Positions 40,699 through 49,741 of a DNA stretch of 64,000 nucleotides are shown here, piece by piece. Source of the stretch: Acaudatibacter sp035532115. Its GTDB lineage: Bacteria > Pseudomonadota > Alphaproteobacteria > Caulobacterales > Caulobacteraceae. The translations under genes and the position numbers were made by a program. The notes beneath the pieces are model-generated. The model worked only from the letters and a program-made list of their open reading frames with translations. It was not told the origin of the DNA and did no database searches. Within the stretch, counting starts at the first letter, position 1, and each line of letters opens with the position of its first letter. The DNA is taken from assembly GCA_035532115.1 (NCBI GenBank), contig DATKRO010000027.1:1-64000 (forward strand), in the 5' to 3' direction.

Positions 40699-41517
40699 GT
40701 GCGCCTGGCTTCGAGTTCGACCGTTCTCGGCTGGCTCGCCGCGGCCGCGGTTCTCTGCGGCGGCGGGCCGGCCACGGCGAGCCCCCGCGTCTTTTCCCTC
40801 GATCAGTGCGCCGATCAATACGTCCTGGCGCTGAGCCCGAGGCCGGCGATCGCCGGTCTGTCGATGCGCGCGCGCAATGCCGACTCCGACCTGCGGGCCA
40901 TGGCCCTGGGCCTGCCGCTGCGCCGCGCCACCACCGAATCGGTGCTGGCCGCGCAGCCGCAGATCGTCGTGCGCGAGTGGGGCGGCGACGCGCGGCTGGT
41001 CGCAGCGCTGCGACGGCGCCACATTCGCGTGGTCCAGCTCGGCGATGCGACGGACTTCGCCGGCGTGGCGGCCAACATCCGCAAGCTCGCCGCCGCCCTG
41101 GGCCAGGCGCCGGCCGGCGAGGCGCTGATCGGGCGCATGCAGCGGAAGCTGGCGGCGGCGAAGGGGGCGTGGGCGGGGGCGGGCGCGCTCTATCTGACGC
41201 CGGGCGGCGAGACGGCCGGGCGCGGCACCCTGGTGGGTGCGATCCTGGCCGCGGCGGGCCTCGCCGATCTCGCGCCGCACGCCGGCTACGCCAGCCTCTC
41301 GCTCGAGCGCCTGATCGCCGATCCGCCCTCGGCGATGGTGCTCGGCTTCTTCCGCGACCTCGCGGCCGGCAATCAGCATTGGACCCTCGCCGGCAACGGC
41401 CGCTTCCGGGCCATCGCCAAGCGCCGCTCGATCGCCTCGCTGCCGGGCAAGCTCGTCGGCTGCCCCACCTGGTTCGCTGCCGATGCCGCCGTCGAACTGG
41501 CGCAGGCCCGGCGCTGA
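40699..41517 (+). CDS. Periplasmic corrinoid/iron-complex binding protein (BtuF-like)
   Basis: A 272-residue protein with a signal peptide (hydrophobic LGWLAAAAVLCGGG, cleavage near ATAS). The mature start RVFSLDQCADQYVLALSPRP is the class III solute-binding motif of BtuF/FhuD-type proteins. WGGDARLVAALRRRHIRVVQ and the late segment LPGKLVGCPTWFAAD agree. It begins a three-gene importer. Substrate is vitamin B12 or a siderophore, B12 favoured by the SLDQCAD wording. GTG 40699 is the start. Confidence 0.8.
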   Translation: MRLASSSTVLGWLAAAAVLCGGGPATASPRVFSLDQCADQYVLALSPRPAIAGLSMRARNADSDLRAMALGLPLRRATTESVLAAQPQIVVREWGGDARLVAALRRRHIRVVQLGDATDFAGVAANIRKLAAALGQAPAGEALIGRMQRKLAAAKGAWAGAGALYLTPGGETAGRGTLVGAILAAAGLADLAPHAGYASLSLERLIADPPSAMVLGFFRDLAAGNQHWTLAGNGRFRAIAKRRSIASLPGKLVGCPTWFAADAAVELAQARR

Positions 41518-41523
41518 AGCGGC

Positions 41524-42501
41524 ATGAAGCTCAACCTGCTGCTGCTTGGCCTGCTCGCCGCCGCCCTGGCGCTGTCGCTCGCCTTTGGCGAGGTCGCGCT
41601 CACCTTGGAGCAATACCGCCAGGCCGTGACCGAGCCGGGCTCGATCGGGGCGCAGATCATCTTCGGCGTGCGGGCGCCGCGCGCGGCGACGGCGGCCCTG
41701 GTGGGCGCGGCCCTCGGGCTATCGGGGGCGGTGATGCAGGGCCTGCTGCGCAACCCGCTCGCCGACCCCGGCGTGCTCGGCGTCTCCGCCGCCGGCGGCC
41801 TCGGCGCCTCGGCGGCGATCGCCCTCGGCTTTGCCGCGAGGCCCGGCGGGCTGGAGGCGGCGGCGCTGGCCGGCGCGCTGGGCGCCGGCGCGCTGGTCGC
41901 CTACCTCGCCGGCAGGTTGCGCGAGCCGGAGACGCTGATCCTCTTCGGGGTCGCCCTGGCGGCGCTGGGGGGGGCGCTGACGGCGCTGATCCTCAATCTG
42001 TCGCCGTCGCCGGTCGCCGCGGACGACGTGCTGAAATGGCTGCTCGGCTCGGCCGCAGATCGCGACTGGAGCGATCTGGCCCTGGCCCTCGCGCCCATGG
42101 CGCTGGGCGCAGCTCTGTGCGCCTATGCCGCCGGCGGACTGCGCATGCTGACGCTCGGCGAGGAGACTGCGGCGCTCTCGGGCCTGCCGATGGCCCGCCT
42201 CAGGGCGGCGTCGGTGGCGGGCTCGGCCCTGCTCACCGGCGCCTCGGTGGCTCTGGCCGGCGTCATCGGATTCGTGGGCTTGGCCGCGCCGCACATCGTG
42301 CGCGGCTCGGTCTCCGACGATCCGGCCCGCACCCTCGCGCCCTCGGCGATCACCGGCGCCATCCTGCTGACGCTCGCCGACCTCGCCGCCCGGATGATCC
42401 CGACCGCGGAGGAACTGAAGCTGGGAGTCGTCACCGCCCTCTTCGGCGCACCCCTCTTCGCCGTGGTGGCCTGGCGCGCGGCGCGGAGCTGGCGCGCGTG
42501 A
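41524..42501 (+). CDS. FecCD-family ABC transporter permease (BtuC-like)
   Basis: A 325-residue permease with about ten helices. The family segments RAPRAATAALVGAALGLSGA and GLLRNPLADPGVLGVSAAGG are clear, as is VIGFVGLAAPHIVRG. It forms the membrane channel of a B12 or siderophore importer. It starts six bases after the binding-protein stop and shares GTGA with the ATPase gene. Confidence 0.9.
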   Translation: MKLNLLLLGLLAAALALSLAFGEVALTLEQYRQAVTEPGSIGAQIIFGVRAPRAATAALVGAALGLSGAVMQGLLRNPLADPGVLGVSAAGGLGASAAIALGFAARPGGLEAAALAGALGAGALVAYLAGRLREPETLILFGVALAALGGALTALILNLSPSPVAADDVLKWLLGSAADRDWSDLALALAPMALGAALCAYAAGGLRMLTLGEETAALSGLPMARLRAASVAGSALLTGASVALAGVIGFVGLAAPHIVRGSVSDDPARTLAPSAITGAILLTLADLAARMIPTAEELKLGVVTALFGAPLFAVVAWRAARSWRA

Positions 42502-43259
42502 CCGCGATGCTCGAGATCGAGCGCCTGGGGGTGGCGCACGGCCGCCGCACGGTGCTGGCGGACGTGACGCTCGCCGTCGCGCCGGGCGAGATCCTGGGGC
42601 TGGTGGGACCGAACGGGGCCGGCAAGACGACGCTTGTCCGCGCCGCGCTCGGATTGCAGAGAATCGCGGCGGGCGAGGTCAAACTGGGCGGGCGAAGGCT
42701 GGCGGACCTCGGCGAGGCGGCGCGGGCGGCGATCGCCGGCTATCTGCCTCAGGAGCGCCGCGTCGCCTGGAACATGCCGGCCTGGCGCATCGCCGCGCTC
42801 GGGGCCGCCAATCGCGCGCCCGCCCAGGCGCACGCCATCGCCCTGGCCTGCCTGGCCGAGCTGGAGATGGCCGCTCTGGCCGATCGCGGCGTGCTCGACA
42901 TGTCCGGCGGCGAGCGCGCCCGGGTGCTGCTGGCGCGGCTGCTGGCGAGCGCCGCGCCGCTGCTGATCGCCGACGAGCCGGCCGCCGGACTCGATCCGGA
43001 CGCCCAGCTTCTGGTTCTGGAGCGGCTGCGCGAGCGCGCGGCGCGCGGCGCGGCGGTGGTCGTCACCCTGCACGACCTGACCCTCGCCGCCCGAGCCTGC
43101 GACCGCCTGGCGGTGCTCCACCACGGCCGCCTGTGCGCCCTCGGGCCCGCGGCCGAGGCGCTGGCGCCCGCGGTGCTTGCCGATGTGTTCGGCCTCGACG
43201 GCGAGCTGGTCGACGCCCCCGCCGGCGCGGTCCTGGCGGTCCGCCGCCGGGCGACCTAG
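42498..43259 (+). CDS. ABC transporter ATP-binding protein (BtuD-like)
   Basis: A 253-residue ATPase. Walker A GLVGPNGAGKTTLVRAALG, the signature LDMSGGERARVLLAR and Walker B PLLIADEPAAGLDPD, with HDLTLAARACDR as the switch His, are complete. GTG 42498 overlaps the permease stop. The TAG stop lies in a fragment of the dispersed repeat. Confidence 0.9.
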   Translation: MTAMLEIERLGVAHGRRTVLADVTLAVAPGEILGLVGPNGAGKTTLVRAALGLQRIAAGEVKLGGRRLADLGEAARAAIAGYLPQERRVAWNMPAWRIAALGAANRAPAQAHAIALACLAELEMAALADRGVLDMSGGERARVLLARLLASAAPLLIADEPAAGLDPDAQLLVLERLRERAARGAAVVVTLHDLTLAARACDRLAVLHHGRLCALGPAAEALAPAVLADVFGLDGELVDAPAGAVLAVRRRAT

Positions 43260-43280
43260 AGCGCTCCAGCGTTTTGACTC
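43257..43280 (+). repeat. Dispersed extragenic repeat, fragment C
   Basis: TAGAGCGCTCCAGCGTTTTG repeats the start and the end of copy A with the middle missing. The TAG again provides the stop codon of the preceding gene, as in copy B. Confidence 0.5.
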
Positions 43281-43301
43281 GCCGCCAGGCCGCGGCGCGC
43301 C

Positions 43302-45407
43302 TCAGGGCGTCGGGGTCGCCGGCGTGCTGGCCGGCTGCAGAACCGGCGTGGCCGCGGCATAGCCGTAGGCGCCGCGCTTCAGATCCTGGGCGAGGGTGAG
43401 GGGCGCGGAGCCGCCGCCGAGGCGGGCGCGATAGACCTGCATCGCCTCCAGCACCCGCATCACGTAGTTGCGCGTCTCCGGGAACGGGATGCATTCGATG
43501 AAATCGGCGGGATCGGTTCCGGCCGAACGCGGATCGCCGCAGAAGCTGGTCCACTGCAGCGGCCGCCCCGGGCCGGCGTTGTAGGCGGCCGCGGCCATCA
43601 CGTAGGAGCCGCCGAACTGGTCCACCAGCAGGCCGAGATAGGCCGAGCCGAGCTGCATGTTGAAGTCGGCGTCCTCCAGACGGTCCCGCTCGTACGAATA
43701 CCCCAGCTTGCGGGCCAGCACCTCGGCCGTCCCCGGCATCAGCTGCATCATGCCCAGGGCCCCGGCCGCAGAGCGGATGTGCGGATCGAAGCCGCTCTCC
43801 TGACGGATGACGCCAAGCACGAAGGCGGTCTCGGGCGCGCCGGAGACCTGCGGCATCGTCCTCAACGGATAGCCGCGGTCAGGCAGGATCAGGTCGTGCT
43901 GGGCGGCGATGCGGACCACCCGCATGGCGAGCGCCTGATCGCCGTAGCCGCTCGCCAGGTCGACCAGTTCGGCCGCCTGGGTGGCGTCGGGCAAGGTGGT
44001 GGCGAGGCCGGCGACGAAGCGGCCGAACACCTCCTTGGCCCCGATGCCGGCGAGCATTCTGGCGGCCCGCACCGGCTCGCGCGCCTCGAAGCGGGTCCGG
44101 TCCGCAAGGGTGATCGTGGGATCGCGGCCGAGCACCAGCCGCGCCACGCCCGCCTTCGCCGCGGCGAGCTGGCCATAGAAGGTGGTCGGGTAGCGGGCCG
44201 CCTCGGCATAGAAGACCTGGGCGTTGAGCTGGTCGCCTTCGGCTTCCAGCGCCCGGCCGCGCCAGTAGAGCGCGCGCGCCTTGGTGATCGGGGAGGTCCC
44301 GATGGCCTCGACCCTGGCGAAGTGCCGGTCGGCGAGGCTGGGGTCGTCGAGCCGGGTCAGAGCCAGCCAGCCGGCGTAGAACTCGGCCTCCGCCCCGTCC
44401 TCGCCCGAGCCGACACCGCTGTCGGCCGCGGCCCGATAGGCGCCGCGCGCATCGCCCGCCTCCAGGGCCGACACCACCAGCGGCCGCCGCAGCTTCCACA
44501 TCCGGCTCTGCGATTCGCCGTCCGGAAGCGGTGTGGCGAGCGCCGGAAGCAGGGCCAGGGCGTCGGCGTCGTCGCCGCGGCGCGCGAAGCTCGCGGCGCG
44601 CTCGTACTCGAGGCCAGGGTCGTCCTGAAGCGCCGGCGGCAGGGCCGCGATCAAGCCGTCGGCGTCCGACGCGCCCGAACGCACGGCCATGCGCGCAAGC
44701 GCCAGGGCCTGCTGGTCGGGGGGGAGCAGCGCCAGCATGTCGTGCGCCGCCGGCCCCTGGTCGCCATAGAGCAGCATCTCCTCGCGCGCGGCGTGATCGG
44801 ATTGGCCGAGGAGGTCGCCGAAGCGGGCCAGCATCTGCTGCTGCGCAGCGGCCTCGAAGGGCTGGGTGCGCCAGACGCGGCGAATCAGCGCGCGCGCCTT
44901 GGGCGTCTGGCCGGTGCTCTCGTAGGCCGAGGCCAGGGCCATCGCGCCTTGCGCGGTCGTCGGCTCGGCGCCGGCGAACCAGGCGATCACGTTCTGGGGC
45001 GAGAGGCCGCCGCCCTCGATCACCTTCTCGGCGGCCGATTCGCGGCGGGCCGCGTCGGGCCAACCGGCGAGGCTGCGGCGCGCGCCGTCGAGTTCGGCGA
45101 AGCTCATGGCGTCGGGGTCGGCATCGACGAGCGCCCAAAGCGCAATCTTGCGCGCCAGGGGATCGGAGATGGCGAGCATGAGTTCGCGCACCTTGGCCGA
45201 ATCACCGGCCCGCGCGGCTTCCAGCGCCTCGTCGAGCGCCTGGGCGTCCGAATCGGCGAGCGCGGCGGGAGAAGCAGCGGCCGGCGCTTGAAGCGGCGCA
45301 GGAGCGACCGGCGCGCCCCTCGACAATCCCTGCGCCAGGGCGACGCCGCCGCCCACGGCGAGGGCGCAAGCCGTGGCGACGAGGGCGCGGCGCAGGTCGA
45401 GACTCAC
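43302..45407 (-). CDS. slt: Soluble lytic murein transglycosylase
   Basis: A 701-residue periplasmic enzyme. A signal peptide (RRALVATACALAVGGGVALA) is followed by a long superhelical region of short helices and a C-terminal SLT domain: GVIRQESGFDPHIRSAAGAL with the catalytic Glu, MMQLMPGTAEVLARKLG and MAAAAYNAGPGRPL. It cuts peptidoglycan to 1,6-anhydromuropeptides during wall growth or recycling. It is divergent from dapA. Confidence 0.92.
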   Translation of the reverse strand: MSLDLRRALVATACALAVGGGVALAQGLSRGAPVAPAPLQAPAAASPAALADSDAQALDEALEAARAGDSAKVRELMLAISDPLARKIALWALVDADPDAMSFAELDGARRSLAGWPDAARRESAAEKVIEGGGLSPQNVIAWFAGAEPTTAQGAMALASAYESTGQTPKARALIRRVWRTQPFEAAAQQQMLARFGDLLGQSDHAAREEMLLYGDQGPAAHDMLALLPPDQQALALARMAVRSGASDADGLIAALPPALQDDPGLEYERAASFARRGDDADALALLPALATPLPDGESQSRMWKLRRPLVVSALEAGDARGAYRAAADSGVGSGEDGAEAEFYAGWLALTRLDDPSLADRHFARVEAIGTSPITKARALYWRGRALEAEGDQLNAQVFYAEAARYPTTFYGQLAAAKAGVARLVLGRDPTITLADRTRFEAREPVRAARMLAGIGAKEVFGRFVAGLATTLPDATQAAELVDLASGYGDQALAMRVVRIAAQHDLILPDRGYPLRTMPQVSGAPETAFVLGVIRQESGFDPHIRSAAGALGMMQLMPGTAEVLARKLGYSYERDRLEDADFNMQLGSAYLGLLVDQFGGSYVMAAAAYNAGPGRPLQWTSFCGDPRSAGTDPADFIECIPFPETRNYVMRVLEAMQVYRARLGGGSAPLTLAQDLKRGAYGYAAATPVLQPASTPATPTP

Positions 45408-45540
45408 GCGGGGTACGGACCTCCCGGCCGATATCCATCATCGAAGCGGCTGTTGCAGGCGCGCGCCCCGCCGACATATGTTCGAGAAGCTCCATACAGC
45501 TGGGTTAACGCCCGGTGAAATCACGGCTTCTTGCGTTGCC

Positions 45541-46425
45541 ATGGCCCGACCTTCGTTCCGAGGCGTCTTCACCGCGCTGGTGACGCCCTTTCGCGCCGGC
45601 GCGCTGGACGAGACGGCGTTCCGCACCCTGGTGCAGCGTCAGATCGACGCCGGCGTCCACGGCCTCGTGCCGGTGGGCACGACCGGCGAGACCGCGACCT
45701 TGAGCCACCGCGAGCATCGCCGCGTGGTCGAGCTCTGCGTCGAGGTGGCTGGCGACCGCGTGCCGGTGATCGCCGGCGCCGGGTCCAACGCCACCGCTGA
45801 AGCCATCGAACTGGCGGGCCACGCCAGGGAGGTCGGCGCCGCCGCCGCGCTGATCGTCACCCCCTATTACAATCGCCCCAGCCAGGAGGGGCTCTATCGC
45901 CACTATGCCGCGATCAACGATGCGGTCGAGCTGCCGGTGCTGGTCTACAACGTGCCGTCCCGCACCGGCGTGGACATCTCCAACGACACCCTGCAGCGGC
46001 TTTCGGCCCTGCCCAACATCGCCGGCGTCAAGGACGCCACGGGCGATCTGGGGCGCGCCAGCCTGCAGCGGCTGACCTGCGGTGCAGACTGGGTGATGCT
46101 GTCGGGCGACGATCCATCGGCGCTCGGCTACATGGCGCATGGCGGCCACGGCTGCATCTCGGTGACCGCCAACGTCGCGCCTGGCCAGTGCGCCGCCTTC
46201 TACCGCGCCGCGCTGGACGGCGACTGGAAGGCGGCGCTGGCGTGGCAGGACCGGCTCGCGCGCCTCCACAAGGGGCTGTTTCTCGACGCCTCGCCCGCAC
46301 CGACCAAGTTCGCTCTGGCCCGCCTGGGGTTGATCCTGGAGGAGGCGCGCCTGCCGATCGCGCCGTGCGAGGACGCGGTGAAGCCGGCGATCATCGAGGC
46401 CATGCGCGAGGCCGGCGTCCTCTGA
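45541..46425 (+). CDS. dapA: 4-hydroxy-tetrahydrodipicolinate synthase
   Basis: A 294-residue TIM-barrel aldolase. GVFTALVTPFRAGALDE starts the barrel, VPVGTTGETATLSHREH binds pyruvate, YNVPSRTGVDI holds the catalytic Tyr and GVKDATGD the Schiff-base Lys. It condenses pyruvate with aspartate semialdehyde in the lysine/diaminopimelate pathway. ATG 45541 is preferred to in-frame upstream codons. Its stop overlaps smpB (TGATG). Confidence 0.95.
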   Translation: MARPSFRGVFTALVTPFRAGALDETAFRTLVQRQIDAGVHGLVPVGTTGETATLSHREHRRVVELCVEVAGDRVPVIAGAGSNATAEAIELAGHAREVGAAAALIVTPYYNRPSQEGLYRHYAAINDAVELPVLVYNVPSRTGVDISNDTLQRLSALPNIAGVKDATGDLGRASLQRLTCGADWVMLSGDDPSALGYMAHGGHGCISVTANVAPGQCAAFYRAALDGDWKAALAWQDRLARLHKGLFLDASPAPTKFALARLGLILEEARLPIAPCEDAVKPAIIEAMREAGVL

Positions 46426-46877
46426 TGTCGAAACTGATCGCGGAGAACCGCCGCGCCCGCTTCGATTACTTCCTCGAGGAAAGGCTCGAGGCCGGGTTGG
46501 CGCTCACCGGCAGCGAGGTCAAGGCGCTGCGCCTGGGCCGGGCCAATATCGCCGAATCCTACGCCGCCGTGGCCGGCCGCGAGATCTCGCTCGTCAACGC
46601 CCACATCCCCGAATACGGGCCCGCCAACCGCTTCAACCACGAACCGCGGCGCGCCCGCCGCCTGCTGCTGCATCGCCGCGAACTCGACAAGCTGATCGGT
46701 TCGGTCCAGCGCGAGGGCCGCACGCTGATCCCGACGCGGCTCTATTTCAACGACCGCGGCCTGGTGAAGCTGGAACTGGCGCTCGCCAAGGGCAAGAAGG
46801 CGCACGACAAGCGCGCCACCGAGCAGGAGCGCGACTGGAAGCGCGAGCAGGGCCGGCTGATGCGCGACCGTGGCTGA
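46425..46877 (+). CDS. smpB: SsrA-binding protein SmpB
   Basis: A 150-residue protein with the SmpB OB-fold: AENRRARFDYFLEERLEAGL, ALTGSEVKALRLGRANIAES, then LLLHRRELDKLIG and the basic tail KGKKAHDKRATEQERDWKRE. It delivers tmRNA to stalled ribosomes. Coupling to dapA is a familiar arrangement in this bacterial group. Confidence 0.96.
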   Translation: MSKLIAENRRARFDYFLEERLEAGLALTGSEVKALRLGRANIAESYAAVAGREISLVNAHIPEYGPANRFNHEPRRARRLLLHRRELDKLIGSVQREGRTLIPTRLYFNDRGLVKLELALAKGKKAHDKRATEQERDWKREQGRLMRDRG

Positions 46878-46879
46878 AA

Positions 46880-47524
46880 TCAGCGCAACCGCGCCCGCAC
46901 CGCCTCGAAGACCGCCTCGAACATCGCCGGCGTGAGGCGCCCCGTGTTGGTGTTCAGCCGCGAGCAGTGATAGCTGTTGATGAGCAGGTAGCCGCCGGCT
47001 TCGGTGCGCGCGCCGTGGCCGGCGGCGCCAGCCGAAGCCCGGAGGCCGAGGCCCTTCAGCACGTTGCGGCGGGCGACGTCGCCCAGGCTCACGATCACCT
47101 GCAGATTCGACAGGGCGGCGATGCGCGCGGCCAGGAACGGGCGGCAGGCGGTCTCCTCGGCGGTCTCGGGCCGGTTGCCGGGTGGGGCGCAGCGGACCGC
47201 GTTGGTGATCATGCAGTCGACCAGTTCCAGCCCATCGTCGGCGCGCGCCTCGTAGCGGCCGCGGGCGAACCCGGCCTTGACCAGGGTGGCATAGAGCAGC
47301 ACCCCGGCATGATCGCCGGTGAAGGGACGGCCGGTGCGGTTGGCGCCGGCGCGTCCGGGCGCGAGGCCGACGATCAGGAGCCGCGCCGCCGGGTCGCCGA
47401 ACGAGGGCGCCGGGCCGTTCCACCAGTCGGGATGGGCGTCGCGGTTCGCCTGGCGATAGCGCACCAGGCGTGGGCAGAGCGGGCAGTCGCGCCGCGGTTC
47501 GGCCTCAGCCTCGATCTTCGGCAT
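46880..47524 (-). CDS. Uracil-DNA glycosylase, family 5 (UDGb-like)
   Basis: A 214-residue repair enzyme. The iron-sulfur cysteines start in RRDCPLCPRLVRYR, motif A is LLIVGLAPGRAGANRTGRPF and motif B INSYHCSRLNTNTGRLT. This fits the thermophile-type UDGb family, which removes uracil and other deaminated bases. ATG 47524 overlaps the end of the NYN gene by 20 bases; both are on the minus strand. Confidence 0.85.
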   Translation of the reverse strand: MPKIEAEAEPRRDCPLCPRLVRYRQANRDAHPDWWNGPAPSFGDPAARLLIVGLAPGRAGANRTGRPFTGDHAGVLLYATLVKAGFARGRYEARADDGLELVDCMITNAVRCAPPGNRPETAEETACRPFLAARIAALSNLQVIVSLGDVARRNVLKGLGLRASAGAAGHGARTEAGGYLLINSYHCSRLNTNTGRLTPAMFEAVFEAVRARLR

Positions 47525-48119
47525 CCGCGGGATGGATCGAACGCGCGGCGCGCGCCTCGGCCTTGGCTTCCTGGATGATGCGGGGCAGGCGCGCCGGGCG
47601 GCCAATCAGGTCGGAAAGGTCGGCGAGATCGACGAAGGCGTCGGCCTGGCGGCGCAGATCGTCCGACGCCATCGGCGGCTGCGACTTCACCGTGGAGACG
47701 ACGGTCACCCGGACTCCCTTGCGCTGCACCGCTTCCACGAGGCGGCGGAAGTCGCCGTCGCCGGAGAACAGCACCACGTGGTCGATGCGCTCGGCGAGCT
47801 CCAGCATGTCGACCGCCAGTTCGACGTCCATGTCGCCGCGCCAGCGCTTGCGCCCCTGGGCGTCGGTATATTCCCGCGCCGTCTTGGTGATCAGGGTGAA
47901 GCCGTTGTAGTCGAGCCAGTCCACCAGCGGCCGGATCGGCGAATAGTCCTGCTCCTCCACCAGGGCGGTGTAATAATAGGCGCGCACCAGGACGCCGCGG
48001 GCGCGGAACTCCTCCAGCAGGCGCTTGTAGTCGACGTCGAAGCCGAGGCCCTTGGCGGAAGAGTAGAGATTGGCCCCGTCGATGAAGAGGGCGAGGCGGT
48101 CGGTGGGATAGAAGGTCAT
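47505..48119 (-). CDS. NYN-domain (LabA/DUF88) protein
   Basis: A 204-residue PIN-like nuclease-fold protein. RLALFIDGANLYSSAKGLGF, MDVELAVDMLEL and VVLFSGDGDFRRLVEAVQ hold the acidic active-site residues of the NYN/LabA family, likely RNA-processing enzymes. ATG 48119 faces folK: the two genes start from the same base on opposite strands. Confidence 0.85.
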   Translation of the reverse strand: MTFYPTDRLALFIDGANLYSSAKGLGFDVDYKRLLEEFRARGVLVRAYYYTALVEEQDYSPIRPLVDWLDYNGFTLITKTAREYTDAQGRKRWRGDMDVELAVDMLELAERIDHVVLFSGDGDFRRLVEAVQRKGVRVTVVSTVKSQPPMASDDLRRQADAFVDLADLSDLIGRPARLPRIIQEAKAEARAARSIHPADAEDRG

Positions 48120-48661
48120 TGGTTGCGTCCGTTCCGGATAGTCGCTCCGCCCCCCAGGACGAGGCCGTCGTCCTCGCGCTCGGCGGCAATCTGGCCGGGG
48201 ATTATCCCAGCCTCGAAGCGCTCTTGGAAGCGGCCCTTTCGGCCTTGCCGCGCGCCGGCCTGCGCATCGTCCGGCGGTCGAGCTGGTGGCGCTCCGCCGC
48301 CTGGCCCGACCCAAACAGTCCTCCGTATCGCAACGGCGTCGTGCTTGTCGAGACGAGCCTTGCTCCGCGCGCCGTGCTGGAGGCCGTCCTCGCCATCGAA
48401 ACGCGCTTTGGCCGCCGCCGGTCCGAACCCAACGCCGCGCGCACCCTCGACATCGACCTCGTCGCCTATGGCCGGCGCGTCATCGACGAGCCGGGCCTGA
48501 AGGCGCCGCATCCGCGGGCGCACGAGCGCCGCTTCGTCATGGGCCCACTGGCCGAGATCGCGCCGCAGTGGCGCCATCCCGTGCTGGGCAAGACGGCCAC
48601 GGAGCTGGCGGAGGCCGCGCCAATCGGCCGCGACGCGGCGCCGGTTGCGCGGCGCCCGTGA
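48119..48661 (+). CDS. folK: HPPK (2-amino-4-hydroxy-6-hydroxymethyldihydropteridine pyrophosphokinase)
   Basis: A 180-residue folate enzyme. VVLALGGNLAGDYPSLEALL opens the domain, SPPYRNGVVLVETSL and the metal motif RTLDIDLVAYG follow, then PHPRAHERRFV. It transfers pyrophosphate to the pterin. The TTG start at 48119 is the only candidate before the first strand, with AAGG a few bases upstream. Confidence 0.9.
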   Translation: MVASVPDSRSAPQDEAVVLALGGNLAGDYPSLEALLEAALSALPRAGLRIVRRSSWWRSAAWPDPNSPPYRNGVVLVETSLAPRAVLEAVLAIETRFGRRRSEPNAARTLDIDLVAYGRRVIDEPGLKAPHPRAHERRFVMGPLAEIAPQWRHPVLGKTATELAEAAPIGRDAAPVARRP

Positions 48662-48757
48662 GCATCGTCGGGCCTCAGGCGCATGTCGAGCCTCAGGCGC
48701 ATTGCGGAGCTGATCAGTTGTTCCTGCTCTTACAAGTAGGAGTAGGAAACGTCGATC
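48662..48757 (+). promoter_or_regulatory. Control region of the AbrB gene: direct repeat and long inverted repeat
   Basis: GCCTCAGGCGCAT occurs twice (48672-48684 and 48690-48702). GTTCCTGCTCTTAC (48720-48733) and GTAGGAGTAGGAAAC (48736-48750) form a near-perfect inverted repeat of about 30 bases just before the AbrB start, a probable antitoxin operator. Confidence 0.5.
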
Positions 48758-49210
48758 ATGCGAATCACGTCCAAAGGGCAGGCGACGATCCCGGCGGAAA
48801 TCCGCGAGAAGGCCGGGCTGTTTCCGGATACGGAAGTGGAGTTCCGGTTCGACGGCAAGACCGTGAGCCTCGTCGCGGTAGCGGGCGGCAGGCGGCCTAG
48901 TCGCGGCGCCCGCCTGGTGATCAACCCCGTCGTTTACGCAGGGTATCGGTGCGGTTCTCCCGGATCGAGGATGTCGAAGCGGCGCTCCCGCCGGATCTCT
49001 TCGCGCGAGAGCCGATCCCTTTTCGAGGCGGCGTTCCTCGCCGGGAAGTCCTTCCAGGTCTACCGCAGCCGCGGCGGACAGAGGCGCTCGCCGCTTCCCG
49101 ATCTCTTCACCGGCGCGCACGCCGTGATCGCCGGGTACGAACTGCTCACGCGAGACGCCGGGCGCTATCGCAGCTATTATCCAGGACTGGCGCTGATCGC
49201 GCCTGATTGA
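48758..49210 (+). pseudogene. VapB-VapC remnant: AbrB antitoxin fused to a damaged PIN toxin
   Basis: Residues 1-50 are an AbrB/MazE antitoxin (MRITSKGQATIPAEIREKAG). At about residue 52 the frame joins the middle of a PIN toxin (RLVINPVVYA), so the toxin start with its first catalytic Asp is missing. PIN sequence then shifts frame (VRFSRIEDVEAALPPDLFAR is in another frame from about 48945) and returns at a TTTT run near 49020, continuing FEAAFLAGKSFQVYRSRGG to the end. A deletion and two compensating indels explain this. The product cannot be an active VapC. Confidence 0.7.
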
Positions 49211-49334
49211 CACAGGCGATCGCCATGGAGTCGGCTGCGGCAATCACCGCGCATCGACGAGGCGTCGATGCACGTCGTTGCGCAATGGCGGCGACGTCTC
49301 TATCTTGGAGGCTTCCACCACAAGAGAGACTTCC

Positions 49335-49694
49335 ATGGCGCGCGTCACCGTCGAAGACTGCATCGACAAGATTCCCAATCGCTTTGGCCTGGTTCTGGCC
49401 GCGGCGCACCGGGCGCGGGCGATCGCGGCTGGCGGCCAGATCCTGGTCGATCGCGACAACGACAAGAACCCGGTGGTGGCCCTGCGCGAAGTCGCCGACG
49501 ACGTCGTCGACCCGGAGGAGCTGAGGGAGGCCCTGATCGCGGCGCTGCAACGCGTCGACGAGCACTCCGAGGCCGAGGAGGAAGCCGAGACCCTGGCGCT
49601 GCTGGCCGATCCGACGCACCGGCAGATGAGCGAGCAGGAACTGGTGCGCGCCCTGCAAAGCGACCGCGACGGCGGCCAGGAGGAGCGCTACTGA
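49335..49694 (+). CDS. rpoZ: RNA polymerase omega subunit
   Basis: A 119-residue protein. MARVTVEDCIDKIPNRFGLV and LAAAHRARAIAAGGQ are diagnostic, as is NPVVALREVADDVVDPEELR. Omega helps assemble beta' and binds ppGpp. It lies directly before the rel gene, the usual rpoZ-spoT arrangement, so ppGpp synthesis and one of its targets are co-encoded. Confidence 0.95.
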   Translation: MARVTVEDCIDKIPNRFGLVLAAAHRARAIAAGGQILVDRDNDKNPVVALREVADDVVDPEELREALIAALQRVDEHSEAEEEAETLALLADPTHRQMSEQELVRALQSDRDGGQEERY

Positions 49695-49741
49695 CCGCGG
49701 AGGCTCTAGGCCCGCTTCCCGTCAGGACGGCCCCGAAGGCC

